Under the pieces are notes generated by a model that worked only from the letters and a program-made list of their open reading frames with translations, made no database searches and had not been told where the DNA came from. A DNA stretch of 64,000 bases from Deltaproteobacteria bacterium (GTDB lineage: Bacteria > Myxococcota_A > UBA9160 > UBA4427), in the NCBI GenBank assembly GCA_002691205.1, contig NZHD01000007.1, forward strand, positions 1 through 64,000. The letters run 5' to 3'. The position numbers were made by a program, and so were the translations under genes. This document shows positions 43,717 through 52,929 of the stretch, in pieces. How positions within the stretch are numbered: position 1 is the stretch's first letter; every line of letters starts with the position of its first letter.

Positions 43717-44979
43717 GTGCCTTCAGGGAGTTCCTATGGTCGAGGTCGAGTGGTTGTCACGGGGTTCGGCTGTGTCACTCCACTCGGATCGAACTTTGAT
43801 CTGACTTTCGAAGCGGCGGCGGCGGGTCGATCCGGCGCCGGCCCAATCACGCTCTTTGACGCATCGGACCAATCCTGCCAGATTGCCGCAGAATGCGTAG
43901 CCACTCTTGAGCCCGCCGTTCTGCCGAAGAAGGAATTGCGTCGAACGGACCGATGCGTGCTTTTTGCGTTGGAGGCGGCGGGAGAGGCTTTGGCCCACTC
44001 GGGTCTTTCGGCAGGTCATTTTGACTCGGAGCGAGTGGGTGTTGGAATTGGGTCCGGAATCGGGGGACTCGGTACGATCTTGGCGAACGAGACGATCTTA
44101 CGCGAGAAGGGAGCGCGGCGGGTTTCTCCTTTCACGATTCCAATGGGAATTGCCAATATGCCCTCTGGCCTGGTTTCGCTTTACCATGACCTGAAAGGTC
44201 CGAATCTGTGTCATGTCAGTGCGTGCGCGACGGGGTCTCATGCCATCGGTGAGGGGGCGCGCATTATTCGCGAGGGACGGGCGGATGTGATGGTCGTCGG
44301 GGGCACAGAGGCTCCAATTTTAGGGGTGGCTGTCGCAGGATTTGCATCCATGAAAGCGCTGAGCGTACGAAACGAAGAACCCCAAAAGGCGAGTCGACCC
44401 TTTGATACCGATAGGAGTGGCTTTCTGATTGGGGAGGGGGCAGGGGTTCTGGTGCTTGAGTCTCTTGAACATGCCGTGGGTCGGGGCGCAACCATTCGAG
44501 CGGAGGTCCTGGGCTATGCAGCCAATGCCGACGCGCATCATATGGTGGCGCCTGATCCAGAGGGGCAGGGCTCCTCTCGGTGCATGACTCAGGCTCTGGA
44601 GGATGGGGGGTTGTCTCCCTCCGATGTAGAGGCCATCAACGCGCATGCGACGGGAACTCCGGCGGGCGATCCCGCCGAAGTGCTAGCGATTCGACGTACT
44701 TTTGGTGGACATGCAGAAAAGCTGGCGGTTTCAGCGACGAAATCCATGACAGGCCATCTCTTGGGCGCCGCGGGAGCCGTTGAGGCGATTCTGAGCATCG
44801 GTTCCATGGAGCAGGGCCTTTTGCTGCCGACGATTAACCTGGATCAAGTCGACTCCGGTTGTGAACTGGATCACGTCAAGGGGCAGGGGAGGCCGGCCCA
44901 ACCTTCCGTGATCCTCTCTAATTCTTTTGGATTTGGGGGGACCAACGCCTCTTTGATCCTGGGGACCTTTAAGGGTTGA
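43717..44979 (+). CDS. fabF: 3-oxoacyl-ACP synthase II
   Basis: KAS II, the elongating condensing enzyme. Active-site Cys in VSACATGSHAIGEGARII, both catalytic His in NAHATGTPAGDPAE (usually NAHGTST) and KSMTGHLLGAAGA, and the C-terminal SNSFGFGGTNASLIL. 420 residues. GTG start. No fabG or fabH lies in this cluster; they must be elsewhere. The NAHATGTP substitution is conservative in length and keeps the His. Confidence 0.95.
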   Translation: MPSGSSYGRGRVVVTGFGCVTPLGSNFDLTFEAAAAGRSGAGPITLFDASDQSCQIAAECVATLEPAVLPKKELRRTDRCVLFALEAAGEALAHSGLSAGHFDSERVGVGIGSGIGGLGTILANETILREKGARRVSPFTIPMGIANMPSGLVSLYHDLKGPNLCHVSACATGSHAIGEGARIIREGRADVMVVGGTEAPILGVAVAGFASMKALSVRNEEPQKASRPFDTDRSGFLIGEGAGVLVLESLEHAVGRGATIRAEVLGYAANADAHHMVAPDPEGQGSSRCMTQALEDGGLSPSDVEAINAHATGTPAGDPAEVLAIRRTFGGHAEKLAVSATKSMTGHLLGAAGAVEAILSIGSMEQGLLLPTINLDQVDSGCELDHVKGQGRPAQPSVILSNSFGFGGTNASLILGTFKG

Positions 44980-45146
44980 GACCGTGAGGGCGGGGTGCTG
45001 GCGAACCTTCTCACGAAGTTTCAGCCAGACCGGCGCGACGTCGCTATTCTCTAGGGCGAAAGCTTTGGGCAAGTACACTCGAGGTTCGATTTTTTCTGAA
45101 ATAGGTATCTTTCAGGATGCCTGATTGAGGGGTTCGGAGAACGGTA

Positions 45147-46418
45147 ATGGCTGAATCAATGACACCGGCGGTTGACCAAGTCGACGCTGAAATAGGCAAT
45201 TTGTTGCGTCAGGAGACGCGACGCCAAGCACTCTCCATTGAGTTGATCGCTTCTGAAAATTTCGTCTCTGAAGCCGTTCTTGAGGCGGTTGGGAGTGCGT
45301 TGACGAACAAGTATGCGGAAGGCTATCCGGGTCGCCGCTACTACGGTGGCTGTGAAGTCGTCGACGAGGTTGAGAATTTGGCTCGAGATCGAGCGTGTGC
45401 TCTTTTTGGCGCTGACCATGCCAACGTACAACCTCACTCCGGGTCTCAAGCGAATGCGGCCGTTTATCACGCGTTACTTGATCCAGGCGACACGCTATTG
45501 GCGATGAATCTGGATCACGGAGGGCACTTAACTCACGGAAGCCCGGTGAATTTTTCGGGCAAGACCTATCACGTGATTCCGTATGGAGTCAATCGGGAAA
45601 CAGAGCGAATTGATCTGGATGAGTTGAGGAAGTTGGCTCTTGAGCATCGCCCCAAGATGATTCAGTGTGGTGCCACGGCCTACTCGCGGGAGATTGATTT
45701 TGCGGCCTTTCGATCTATCGCCGATGAGGTGGGGGCATTGGTTTTTGCAGACATTGCTCACATTTCAGGTTTGGTCGCGGCCGGAGTACATGCCTCGCCG
45801 CAGGGGCATGCTCATGTGTATGCAACCACGACTCACAAAACGTTGCGCGGACCCCGAGGTGGATTAATTTTGTGCCAGTCGGATTTTGCGAAGAAAATCG
45901 ACAGTGCAATCTTTCCTGGTTTGCAGGGGGGGCCTTTGATGCATGTGATTGCCGGCAAGGCCGTCGCCTTTAAAGAAGCGCTCTCCGCTGAGTTTAAAGA
46001 CTACAGTCAGCAAATCGTGAATAACGCCCAGTCGTTGGCTTCGGCTGTGCACGGGCACGGGTACACGATTGTTTCGGGTGGAACAGATAACCATTTGTTC
46101 TTGTTGTCGCTGGTTGACCGCGAGACCACCGGGAAAGTCGCCCAGGTAACACTCGACAGGGCAGGGATTACCGCCAATAAAAATATGGTCCCCTTTGATC
46201 CGCGTAAGCCCATGGTGACATCTGGGCTGCGAGTCGGGACGCCCGCGGTCACGACGAGGGGGATGAAAGAGCCCGAAATGGAAGCGATTGCGGAATTTAT
46301 TCATCGAGTTCTAAAGAACCCAGACGATTCTCAGGAAATCGATCACGTGCGGTCTGAAGTTGAGGCCTTGAGCGCGAAATTCCCGCTGTATCCCACGCGC
46401 TGGAGAGAGCAGGTTTAG
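45147..46418 (+). CDS. glyA: Serine hydroxymethyltransferase
   Basis: Converts serine and THF to glycine and methylene-THF. PLP Lys in [12 protein letters not shown] (about residue 230). N-terminal [34 protein letters not shown], and the His stretch [16 protein letters not shown] are canonical. 423 residues. Upstream ~165 bases hold no recognised glycine riboswitch. GGAGAACGG precedes the ATG. 3 bases to nrdR, suggesting an operon glyA-nrdR-ribD-ribH-nusB. Confidence 0.96.
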   Translation: MAESMTPAVDQVDAEIGNLLRQETRRQALSIELIASENFVSEAVLEAVGSALTNKYAEGYPGRRYYGGCEVVDEVENLARDRACALFGADHANVQPHSGSQANAAVYHALLDPGDTLLAMNLDHGGHLTHGSPVNFSGKTYHVIPYGVNRETERIDLDELRKLALEHRPKMIQCGATAYSREIDFAAFRSIADEVGALVFADIAHISGLVAAGVHASPQGHAHVYATTTHKTLRGPRGGLILCQSDFAKKIDSAIFPGLQGGPLMHVIAGKAVAFKEALSAEFKDYSQQIVNNAQSLASAVHGHGYTIVSGGTDNHLFLLSLVDRETTGKVAQVTLDRAGITANKNMVPFDPRKPMVTSGLRVGTPAVTTRGMKEPEMEAIAEFIHRVLKNPDDSQEIDHVRSEVEALSAKFPLYPTRWREQV

Positions 46419-46421
46419 TTC

Positions 46422-46889
46422 GTGCGTTGTCCTTCCTGCGGCGATGAAACGACGCGTGTGATCGACACCCGCGTGAGTCGGGAAGGGGATGAGATCCGTC
46501 GACGTCGAACCTGCGAAGAGTGCGGGAGGCGCTTTACCACTCGTGAGAGGTGCGAGCTTCAACTGCCTAAGATCATTAAGGCAGACAAGCGTCGAGAGGA
46601 ATTTGATCGCTCGAAGCTACTCAAGGGAATCACACTGGCCTGTGTTAAACGTCCGGTTTCTGTGGACGCAACCGAACGGTTGGTCGACCGATTGGAAGGG
46701 TGGTTGCATGAGACCGGTCAACGTGAAGTCGATTCGCGAGAGATTGGGGACCGTGTGATGCGCGAGTTGCGTGTCCTTGACCGAATGGCGGCCATTCGCT
46801 TCGCCTCGGTCTATCAGTCGTTCGACACGGCCGATGATTACGCGGCCTTTATGGCCAGCTTTGATGTGTCCTCTGAGGAGGGGTTTTAG
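46422..46889 (+). CDS. nrdR: Transcriptional repressor NrdR
   Basis: Zinc-ribbon plus ATP-cone repressor of ribonucleotide reductase genes, which senses ATP/dATP. Cys3, Cys6 (MRCPSCG), Cys31 and Cys34 (CEECGRRF) hold zinc, and the ATP-cone spans about 48-138 (PKIIKADKRREEFDRSKLLK). No NrdR box or nrd gene is visible here. GTG start; stop overlaps ribD by one base. glyA-nrdR-rib is a common order in proteobacteria. Confidence 0.95.
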   Translation: MRCPSCGDETTRVIDTRVSREGDEIRRRRTCEECGRRFTTRERCELQLPKIIKADKRREEFDRSKLLKGITLACVKRPVSVDATERLVDRLEGWLHETGQREVDSREIGDRVMRELRVLDRMAAIRFASVYQSFDTADDYAAFMASFDVSSEEGF

Positions 46890-48025
46890 TGGCTCGAGGC
46901 TTGAAACCGGATCATTTTATGAGTCTGGCATTGCAGAGTGCACGAGCAAAGATGGGGAAGACCTTTCCGAACCCGAGCGTGGGGGCCGTGATCTGGAAAG
47001 GGGGAAGGGTTCTCGCTCGAGGTGCGACCCAGCCGCCCGGAGGCCCTCATGCAGAGAGGGTCGCCTTGTCGGCCGCTCTCAGGCGACATGGTCGTGCCAT
47101 GCTCAGAGGGGCGTCCATGGCTGTGACCCTTGAGCCGTGTTGCTTTGAGGGGCGAACAGGGCCCTGCACAGAGGCCATCATCGAGGCCGGGGTGAAAAAG
47201 GTCTATGTCGGTGCACAAGATCCCCACAAGCGCGTTTCGGGTCGCGGAATCAAAAGGCTTCGCAAAGCGGGTGTGGAGGTCGTTCTTGGCGTTCGGGGCG
47301 AGGCTTGTTCCGAGCACCACCGAGGCTTCTTCTCGCTGTGCGAACGAGCTCGTCCCTTTGTCACTTTGAAGCTTGCCTCGTCTCTGGACGGACGCATCGC
47401 CACACGGTCAGGAGAGTCTCGTTGGATTACTGGGCCCGAAGCACGGGCCTGGGTTCACCGACTGAGAGCCCGGAGTGATGGCGTCATGGTGGGTTCTGAG
47501 ACCGCCGTGGTTGATGATCCCGAGCTGACCGCTCGTCGTGGAGGGCGGATCGTGTCGCGTCCTGTGCGTATCTTGGTGGACTCCCGTTTGCGTGTTTCTC
47601 CGCAGGCTAAGCTTTTTCAGCCGGCTGAAGGAGCTCGAACCCTGGTTTTGACTCGCGCAGCGGCTCGAGGGCGTACTTTACGCGAATCGCAGGGGGCAGA
47701 ATTGATTGATTTGCCCGGCAAGGTGGGTGCACTTGATTTAAGATCGGGCCTAGAGAGTTTGGGCCAATTGGGTTTGACCACTGTTTTGGTGGAAGGGGGA
47801 GGCGGGCTTGCGGCTGCGCTTCTGCGTGCCAATCTGGTTGACGAGATACATTGGATTTTGGCAGCCCGCCTGATCGGTGGAGATGGTCGCTCTGCGCTGG
47901 GTTCTCTAGGCGTGGAGCAACTTTGCTCGACACCGGAGTTTGAGTGGCAGAGCGAGCGTAAATTGGGAGCGGACCTGCATATTCAGGTGCGTCCCGTACG
48001 AGGGAAGCGGAAGGGGAGTTCGTGA
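46889..48025 (+). CDS. ribD: Bifunctional riboflavin deaminase/reductase RibD
   Basis: N-terminal cytidine-deaminase-like domain (about 1-145) with PHAERVAL and the zinc site EPCCFEGRTGPC. The C-terminal NADPH reductase domain (about 150-365) has FVTLKLASSLDGRIATRSGES and TTVLVEGGGGLAAALL. Catalyses steps two and three of riboflavin synthesis. GTG start overlaps nrdR by one base and the stop overlaps ribH by four. The usual ribE and ribBA genes are not between ribD and ribH. Confidence 0.95.
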   Translation: MARGLKPDHFMSLALQSARAKMGKTFPNPSVGAVIWKGGRVLARGATQPPGGPHAERVALSAALRRHGRAMLRGASMAVTLEPCCFEGRTGPCTEAIIEAGVKKVYVGAQDPHKRVSGRGIKRLRKAGVEVVLGVRGEACSEHHRGFFSLCERARPFVTLKLASSLDGRIATRSGESRWITGPEARAWVHRLRARSDGVMVGSETAVVDDPELTARRGGRIVSRPVRILVDSRLRVSPQAKLFQPAEGARTLVLTRAAARGRTLRESQGAELIDLPGKVGALDLRSGLESLGQLGLTTVLVEGGGGLAAALLRANLVDEIHWILAARLIGGDGRSALGSLGVEQLCSTPEFEWQSERKLGADLHIQVRPVRGKRKGSS

Positions 48026-48510
48026 ACGTATATGCCCCCAGTTTAGAAGTGGGTGATGAATGCTTTGCGGTCGTGGTTTCTCGTTACAACCAGTTGATCA
48101 GCGTAGCTTTACTGGAATCGTGTGAGCAGACGCTCGTTCAGCACGGTGCGAGTTCGAGTCAGATCGATGTCGCCTGGGTGCCTGGAGCCTTCGAAATTCC
48201 TCAAGCGGCTCGCGCTCTGGCTGAGACCGGTCGTTATGCGGCCATTATTACGCTTGGCTCGGTGATTCGAGGAGGGACACCCCACTTTGATTACGTTTGT
48301 GATGGAGTCATGCAAGGTGTTCGGGAAGTGATTCGAGATACTTCGGTCCCAGTGGCGTTCGGTGTTCTGACCACAGACGATCTCGAGCAAGCCCTGGCGC
48401 GCAGCGGTGGAGAGCACGGAAACAAGGGCGAGGAAGCCGCTTTGGCAGCCTTAGAGATGGTGGGCCTCGGGCCGCTTCTTTCGAGTCGCCCAGAAGGGAC
48501 GGCGAATTGA
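48022..48510 (+). CDS. ribH: Lumazine synthase
   Basis: 6,7-dimethyl-8-ribityllumazine synthase. WVPGAFEIPQAARALAE, GSVIRGGTPHFDYVCDGVMQG with the catalytic His, PVAFGVLTTDDLEQAL and NKGEEAALAALEM are canonical. 162 residues, normal for the icosahedral or pentameric forms. GTG start overlaps ribD (GTGA). nusB is next, the standard order. Confidence 0.95.
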   Translation: MNVYAPSLEVGDECFAVVVSRYNQLISVALLESCEQTLVQHGASSSQIDVAWVPGAFEIPQAARALAETGRYAAIITLGSVIRGGTPHFDYVCDGVMQGVREVIRDTSVPVAFGVLTTDDLEQALARSGGEHGNKGEEAALAALEMVGLGPLLSSRPEGTAN

Positions 48511-48995
48511 TCGACAAGCTGCCCGGCTCATCTCGACGCCGTGGGCGTGAGGTGGCGCTCCAGGTGCTCTACGCCCTGGATGTCTCGTCATGGAAGGATG
48601 CACTGCCCGAAGGGGAAGAGGCCAATGGTTCTCCTGCGATCGATGAGGGGCCCGCTGTCCAGGATGCCTTTGCAGCGGTTGAGGAGAGCTTTGAGATGCC
48701 GCCGGGGGCTCGCGACTTTGCACAGCTTTTAGTGACTGAGGTTCGAGACCAAATGCCGTCACTGGATGCTCCCATCAGAGCCCATTCGGCAAATTGGCGA
48801 ATCGAGCGAATGGCCATTGTGGATCGCAATATCTTGCGGCTGGGGGCCTACGAACTTTTAAGAACTGACACGCCCCTTCAGATCGTGTTGAACGAGGCGG
48901 TGGACCTGGCTTGGCGCTTTGGAAGCGACCCCTCGCCGGCCTTCGTAAATGGCATCCTCGACGCTTTGGCTGCAAGCCTACGGGAGCCGGCCTGA
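48507..48995 (+). CDS. nusB: Transcription antitermination factor NusB
   Basis: RNA-binding factor of the rRNA antitermination complex with NusE (S10). The helical core is RRRGREVALQVLYALD, a central acidic insertion, then RIERMAIVDRNILRLGAYELL and QIVLNEAVDLAWRFG. 162 residues including an extra acidic loop (about 33-55). TTG start overlaps the ribH stop (TTGA) with no separate Shine-Dalgarno, so coupling is expected. Confidence 0.93.
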   Translation: MIDKLPGSSRRRGREVALQVLYALDVSSWKDALPEGEEANGSPAIDEGPAVQDAFAAVEESFEMPPGARDFAQLLVTEVRDQMPSLDAPIRAHSANWRIERMAIVDRNILRLGAYELLRTDTPLQIVLNEAVDLAWRFGSDPSPAFVNGILDALAASLREPA

Positions 48996-49642
48996 TGAAG
49001 AAAACGGCCCACTTACATTTCCTTCGTGAGCCGGTCGATCGAGTCCCGGCGGATGTGGTGGTGGTTGGTTTTTTTCGGGAGGACCGCCCCTTGCGAGGCG
49101 GGGCGGGGCGTTTGGATTGGCGCCTGTGTGGTCAGCTCTCCGGAATGCTCAGTGCCGGCTGGTTGAGTGGCGAGTTTGAAAGCGCAGCTCTCTTGCCGGG
49201 AGGAGGGCCTATTGCAGCTTACCGAGTTCTTTTGCTTGGACTTGGGGATCGGTCTGAGTTTACCGTTCGCCGTGCTGAGGAAGTGACCCAGGATGCGGTG
49301 AGTCGTTGTCTGAGACTAGGCGCAGAGTCGATTGCGTTGGCGCCGATTGGAATTGCACCGGATGACTTTGCGCGGCACTCGGAGGCGGTGATTGCGGGGT
49401 TGAGTCAGGCCTTACTCGGTGTCGAAGCTGACTCAGGCTTGGATCTATCGAAAAGTCTTCAGGTTCGAATGTCGCTCACGGAGCATCAAATGAGAGACGC
49501 TAAAGCCACTTTGCCCGAACTCGTTACGCGTTTTGATGATCCTCAGATACGAATCGGGGCTGATTCCCAGGATGGGGGTCTTCAGCAAATGTCCCTGAGA
49601 GGGCCTAGGCCTTTAGATCCCTCGCACCCAGACCTGAGTTGA
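48995..49642 (+). CDS. Stand-alone leucyl-aminopeptidase N-terminal-like domain
   Basis: 215 residues. About 20-150 resembles the macro-like N-terminal domain of M17 aminopeptidases: ADVVVVGFFREDRPLRGGAG, LDWRLCGQLSGMLSAGWLSG, RVLLLGLGDRSEFTV, EEVTQDAVSRCLRLGAESIA. The metal-binding catalytic domain is entirely absent, so it cannot be a peptidase. ATG overlaps the nusB stop by one base (TGATG). Function unknown; M17 N-domains in E. coli PepA bind DNA, so a nucleic-acid or ligand-binding role is conceivable. Confidence 0.6.
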   Translation: MKKTAHLHFLREPVDRVPADVVVVGFFREDRPLRGGAGRLDWRLCGQLSGMLSAGWLSGEFESAALLPGGGPIAAYRVLLLGLGDRSEFTVRRAEEVTQDAVSRCLRLGAESIALAPIGIAPDDFARHSEAVIAGLSQALLGVEADSGLDLSKSLQVRMSLTEHQMRDAKATLPELVTRFDDPQIRIGADSQDGGLQQMSLRGPRPLDPSHPDLS

Positions 49643-49810
49643 TTCTCTGTTTTTTTGTTTTGCCTAGCCGCTGCATATTTCCTCTGAGAGGACAATAAGT
49701 GTCACTCGAGTTCCCGTTCAAAAGGGTGCGGGGCTCAAGAAAAATATGCGTGACCCGAAAAGAGGCAAGGGTCTTCAGATGAGAGAAAAGATGAACAGGA
49801 GCGTGTGAGG
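49643..49810. other. Gap before zinc-ribbon gene
   Basis: About 170 bases. It opens with a T-rich tract (a run of seven Ts) 16 bases past the stop and a short hairpin CCTCTGAGAGG at 49680. No good terminator or promoter could be pinned down. No gene seen. Confidence 0.35.
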
Positions 49811-50749
49811 ATGATCGCCGCTTGTCCGCATTGCGAGGCTCGATACCGCCTCGATGAGTCTCGGGTCGGGCCCGAGGGAGCACGCTTGCGCTGTGCGCGC
49901 TGTCGAAGTCTATTTCGTTTGCCGAGCCATGCCTTTTCCCCGGCTTCTCAAGAAGTCTCTGGACCGTCATTGGTGGAGGGGGAGGCGGGAGAAAGCCCTT
50001 CTCGGGCCAACCCTCTAGAAGTTTTTGTTGTCGATGCGCAGCCTCAGCGTGCGCGTGAAACGACTCTTCGCCTTGAGTCGCTCGGAATCTCGGTTGTCCT
50101 TGAGTCAGACGGCGTGGAGGCTTTGCTTCGTTTGCAGCAAACGAAGTGTTCACTGGTTGTGGTGGCCTCTGATGTGTCGCGGATTTCGGGCTGGGATCTT
50201 TGTGAAATCATCAAGTCGAGCGCCCATTTGGAGCCTATGGGCGTGGTTCTTCTAGCCGATAGATCAACCCGGCCGGAGCCCTCCGGGGTGAAGCGTCTGA
50301 ACGTAGAACCCGATCTTTTGATCGACAGTCCCGCTTCTTGGTCGGGGTTGAATTCGGTTCTTGATCGCTATGGGATCCCTCATTCGGATCGGGGAAACGA
50401 TACGCCGATCACTCACTCTTCCGTGGAGCCCAAAACTCTAATCGAGACGGCTTTAGCTCAACCCGATCCACGATCCTGGGAAAAGTCTGAACCGCTCGTG
50501 TCGGGCTTGGATGCCGAGCGGGGAAAGGCGGAGAGGCTGTCTCGAATTGTGGTCTCGGATATGCTGCTTTATCACCCGGATCGTTTCGATCGGGTTTCGG
50601 ATGAAAAAGAATTGCTCGCTATCTTTGAATCTGAACTTCTCGAGGGAACGGCGCTTTTGGAAAAGCGAGTCAAAGCCGCGGTGCTGTGTGAGCGTGATTT
50701 TCTGCGTGAAGAGCTTCTGCGTGCGGCTCTACAGCGTTCGCAGGGCTGA
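49811..50749 (+). CDS. Zinc-ribbon pseudo-receiver protein
   Basis: 312 residues. An MJ0042-type zinc ribbon opens the chain (C5, C8, C28, C31; CPHC...CARC). About 70-190 has a receiver fold (LEVFVVDAQPQRARETTLRL). The phosphoacceptor position is Ala119 (VVVASDVSRISGWDL), and the conserved Lys-Pro is replaced by IDSP, so it cannot be phosphorylated in the normal way. A ~100-residue charged helical tail (LSRIVVSDMLLYHPDRFDRV) ends the chain. AGGAG nine bases before this ATG; the GTG six bases upstream is an alternative. Such zinc-ribbon receivers occur in Myxococcota; function unknown. Confidence 0.72.
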   Translation: MIAACPHCEARYRLDESRVGPEGARLRCARCRSLFRLPSHAFSPASQEVSGPSLVEGEAGESPSRANPLEVFVVDAQPQRARETTLRLESLGISVVLESDGVEALLRLQQTKCSLVVVASDVSRISGWDLCEIIKSSAHLEPMGVVLLADRSTRPEPSGVKRLNVEPDLLIDSPASWSGLNSVLDRYGIPHSDRGNDTPITHSSVEPKTLIETALAQPDPRSWEKSEPLVSGLDAERGKAERLSRIVVSDMLLYHPDRFDRVSDEKELLAIFESELLEGTALLEKRVKAAVLCERDFLREELLRAALQRSQG

Positions 50750-50807
50750 ATTCGTCCACAGGAGCTCTTTCAGAGAGGCCGCGGCTCGCTTCTGCTATTG
50801 ATCTGCC

Positions 50808-51341
50808 GTGTATATGCGAACGCTATTTTTCGGTCTCTTGGTTCTCGGACTCAGTGTGAGCTGTGGCTATCGCCTTTCGGGCTTGCCTCGGCCAGGCGAG
50901 GCACCCAAGACCATCGCGGTTTCAACCTTCGAAAATAGTAGTTTTGAGCCGGGCATTGAGCTTATGTTAGGCAGCGCGGTACGTCGTCAGTTCTCTCGAC
51001 CCGGGGTGGTGGAAGAGGTTAATCAATCCGTCTCACCCGAGTATCTCCTGAGCGGAAGGGTGCTCGGGGTTCGGACGGCCAGTCGAACGCTGACACAGAA
51101 GATTCAGGCGATCGAGTTCACGGTGACCGTAACGATTGTTCCTGTTCTGACCCGGGACTCGGATGGCAAAACTTTCAAATTTGACAGACTCGCGCGTTCG
51201 GCTTCAGAGGTTTATCTCGCGAGTTTTGACCTTGAAGTCAGTCGCAAGAATCGAGAAGAGGCACTCCGTCAGATTACGGCGGTTTTAGCCAGTCGGATTT
51301 ATGATGAAGTTGTTTTTCTGACAGCGGAGGCTGAATCGTGA
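50808..51341 (+). CDS. lptE: LPS-assembly lipoprotein LptE
   Basis: 177 residues with lipobox (LGLSVSC, Cys19) and the LptE-like start CGYRLSGLPRPG, followed by TIAVSTFENSSFEPGIELML. It should plug LptD and help insert LPS in the outer membrane. lptE-holA is the usual gene pair. GTG start; an in-frame ATG six bases on is an alternative. Stop overlaps holA by 4. lptD not seen in the window. Confidence 0.85.
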   Translation: MYMRTLFFGLLVLGLSVSCGYRLSGLPRPGEAPKTIAVSTFENSSFEPGIELMLGSAVRRQFSRPGVVEEVNQSVSPEYLLSGRVLGVRTASRTLTQKIQAIEFTVTVTIVPVLTRDSDGKTFKFDRLARSASEVYLASFDLEVSRKNREEALRQITAVLASRIYDEVVFLTAEAES

Positions 51342-52318
51342 AATTGACAGAGCTTCAAAAAGAGCTGAGCAAAGAAAAACTAAGACCTGCTTACCTTTTG
51401 GCGGGCACAGAACCTCTTCTTCAGGAGGAGGCATTGGCTGCGATTCGCGCCGTCGCGCTTGAATCCACCGCCGCTGATTTCAATCTTGATCGTCTTCACG
51501 GAGCGGAGACTTCGGCCATTCAACTCGAGGATAGTTTGCGTGTTCTGCCCGTGATGGCCGCTCGACGTTTAGTGATCCTGACTGAACCCGAGCATCGTCG
51601 AGGAAAAGCCTCCAAGGCCCTCACCGAACTTTTGGCAAAAGAAGTGGCGGATTGTGCTGATTGGGAGCAGACGGTGTTGGTCGTGAGTGCCACGAAGCTC
51701 GATCGTCGCTCGCGCTGGGTGAAAGCCTTCAAGGCACCGGCTGTCGAGGTGGACTGCGCCCCGCCTAAGCCGGGCAAGGCCGTTCTGGCTTTCATTGCGG
51801 ACGAGGCGGCACGCCAACGTGTGGTATTGGGGCCAGGGGCGGCGCAGGTCTTGTCCGAGCGGATTGGGCCTCAGCTTTTACTGATGCGTCAGGAACTCGC
51901 AAAAGTGAGCTTGCTCGTGGGCGAAGGGGAGACGGTGAGTCGAGAACAGGTGATGCTGTCCGCGCACGATATCTCCGAGCAGCCGATTTGGGATCTAACG
52001 GATGCCATTGGCGCAGGGCAATCTGCTGATGCCATCTCTCAATTGGGTCGACTCATGGGTTCGGGGGCTCCGGGGCCGGTGATCCTTGCGACGCTGGCCG
52101 GACACTTTCGACGCCTAGCTCGGGTCAGGGAAGGTCACCCCGTTCCGGGGCCACCGTTCGTGGTTCGAAAGTTGGAAAAGCAGGCCCAGAGATATAGTTT
52201 ATTGGGGCTGCGTCGCTGCATTGAGTCGATTCACGGTGTCGACTTGGCCCTCAAAGGCGCGGGAGACCTGCCCGACCACGTGGCTCTGGAGAGCCTCGTG
52301 CTTGACTTGACGCACTGA
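51338..52318 (+). CDS. holA: DNA polymerase III delta subunit
   Basis: Clamp-loader delta subunit, 326 residues. An N-terminal AAA+-like domain without functional Walker A (RPAYLLAGTEPLLQEEAL), RRLVILTEPEHRRGK, middle helices, and the C-terminal collar (GLRRCIESIHGVDLALKGAG). GTG start overlaps lptE by four. Converges on rpsT 145 bases away. Typical lptE-holA-rpsT arrangement. Confidence 0.9.
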   Translation: MKLTELQKELSKEKLRPAYLLAGTEPLLQEEALAAIRAVALESTAADFNLDRLHGAETSAIQLEDSLRVLPVMAARRLVILTEPEHRRGKASKALTELLAKEVADCADWEQTVLVVSATKLDRRSRWVKAFKAPAVEVDCAPPKPGKAVLAFIADEAARQRVVLGPGAAQVLSERIGPQLLLMRQELAKVSLLVGEGETVSREQVMLSAHDISEQPIWDLTDAIGAGQSADAISQLGRLMGSGAPGPVILATLAGHFRRLARVREGHPVPGPPFVVRKLEKQAQRYSLLGLRRCIESIHGVDLALKGAGDLPDHVALESLVLDLTH

Positions 52319-52462
52319 AACTCTTGCCCCCGTCGCGTAGAGCTTAGTCGCCGAGATTCCTCTCAATAGACGAGTCGCACTTCGACTGAGAGCTTCGCCG
52401 GTAGAAATGAGCGGTTAACGGAGAAGTCCCTTTAGGGTCTCTCCTCTCGCGGAGTGTTCGAA

Positions 52463-52729
52463 CTACTGGCCTAGAGCGTTTAGGTTTTTGGCGAGCGCAC
52501 TCACTCGACGATCTGCGCGCTTCTTAGGGATGAGTCCATTGGTTGCTGCTCGCCGGAGCGTGCGTTCCGTCAAGCGAAACTCCTTCTGCGCGGCAGCGGC
52601 ATCGCCGGATTCAAGGCTTTCCAGAAACTTTTTGATCTGCGTGCGCATTCCACTGCGAGCGTGCTGGTTTCTTTGGCGACGTCTTTCGGTTTGACGGATG
52701 CGCTTGATGGCAGACTTATGATTGGCCAA
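52463..52729 (-). CDS. rpsT: Ribosomal protein bS20
   Basis: 88 residues, basic and helical, beginning MANHKSAIKRIRQTERRRQR, the family signature. The start codon is TTG, the same unusual choice E. coli uses for rpsT, which is autoregulated there. AAAGGAG lies nine bases ahead on the minus strand. Downstream of the stop an imperfect hairpin (GGAGA...TCTCC, 52420-52445) could terminate the message but lacks a clear U-run. Confidence 0.95.
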   Translation of the reverse strand: MANHKSAIKRIRQTERRRQRNQHARSGMRTQIKKFLESLESGDAAAAQKEFRLTERTLRRAATNGLIPKKRADRRVSALAKNLNALGQ

Positions 52730-52752
52730 GGCCCTGTTCTCCTTTGGTGTAT

Positions 52753-52782
52753 TGCAATTACCGCTTTGGGCGCCGGATAATA
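52753..52782 (+). promoter_or_regulatory. Possible sigma-70 promoter for the TPR membrane gene
   Basis: TTGCAA and GATAAT with an 18-base spacer (four and five of six consensus matches). It points to the plus strand, between divergent rpsT and the TPR gene. The predicted start lies near 52790, leaving a ~140-base leader to the chosen TTG, or almost none to an ATG at 52798, so it bears on the start-site question. Confidence 0.4.
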
Positions 52783-52929
52783 CTCCGCCGAGCGTTCATG
52801 TCGAGCGTTGGGCGTGAATTCAATGATGCCCCCAGGGGCAAGGCCTTTACGCGTGCCGAGGTTCAGGAGTTTGAAAATTGGCCGATAGAGAGGGAGCCGA
52901 CCCGTTTTGAACGGGAGGAGGAAACCTGT

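Noticed and set aside
44980-45146. Glycine riboswitch upstream of glyA
   Set aside because: The region lacks the conserved aptamer cores; only an AT-rich patch and a Shine-Dalgarno were found.
46870-46900. FMN riboswitch for the rib genes
   Set aside because: ribD overlaps nrdR, so there is no leader for a riboswitch.
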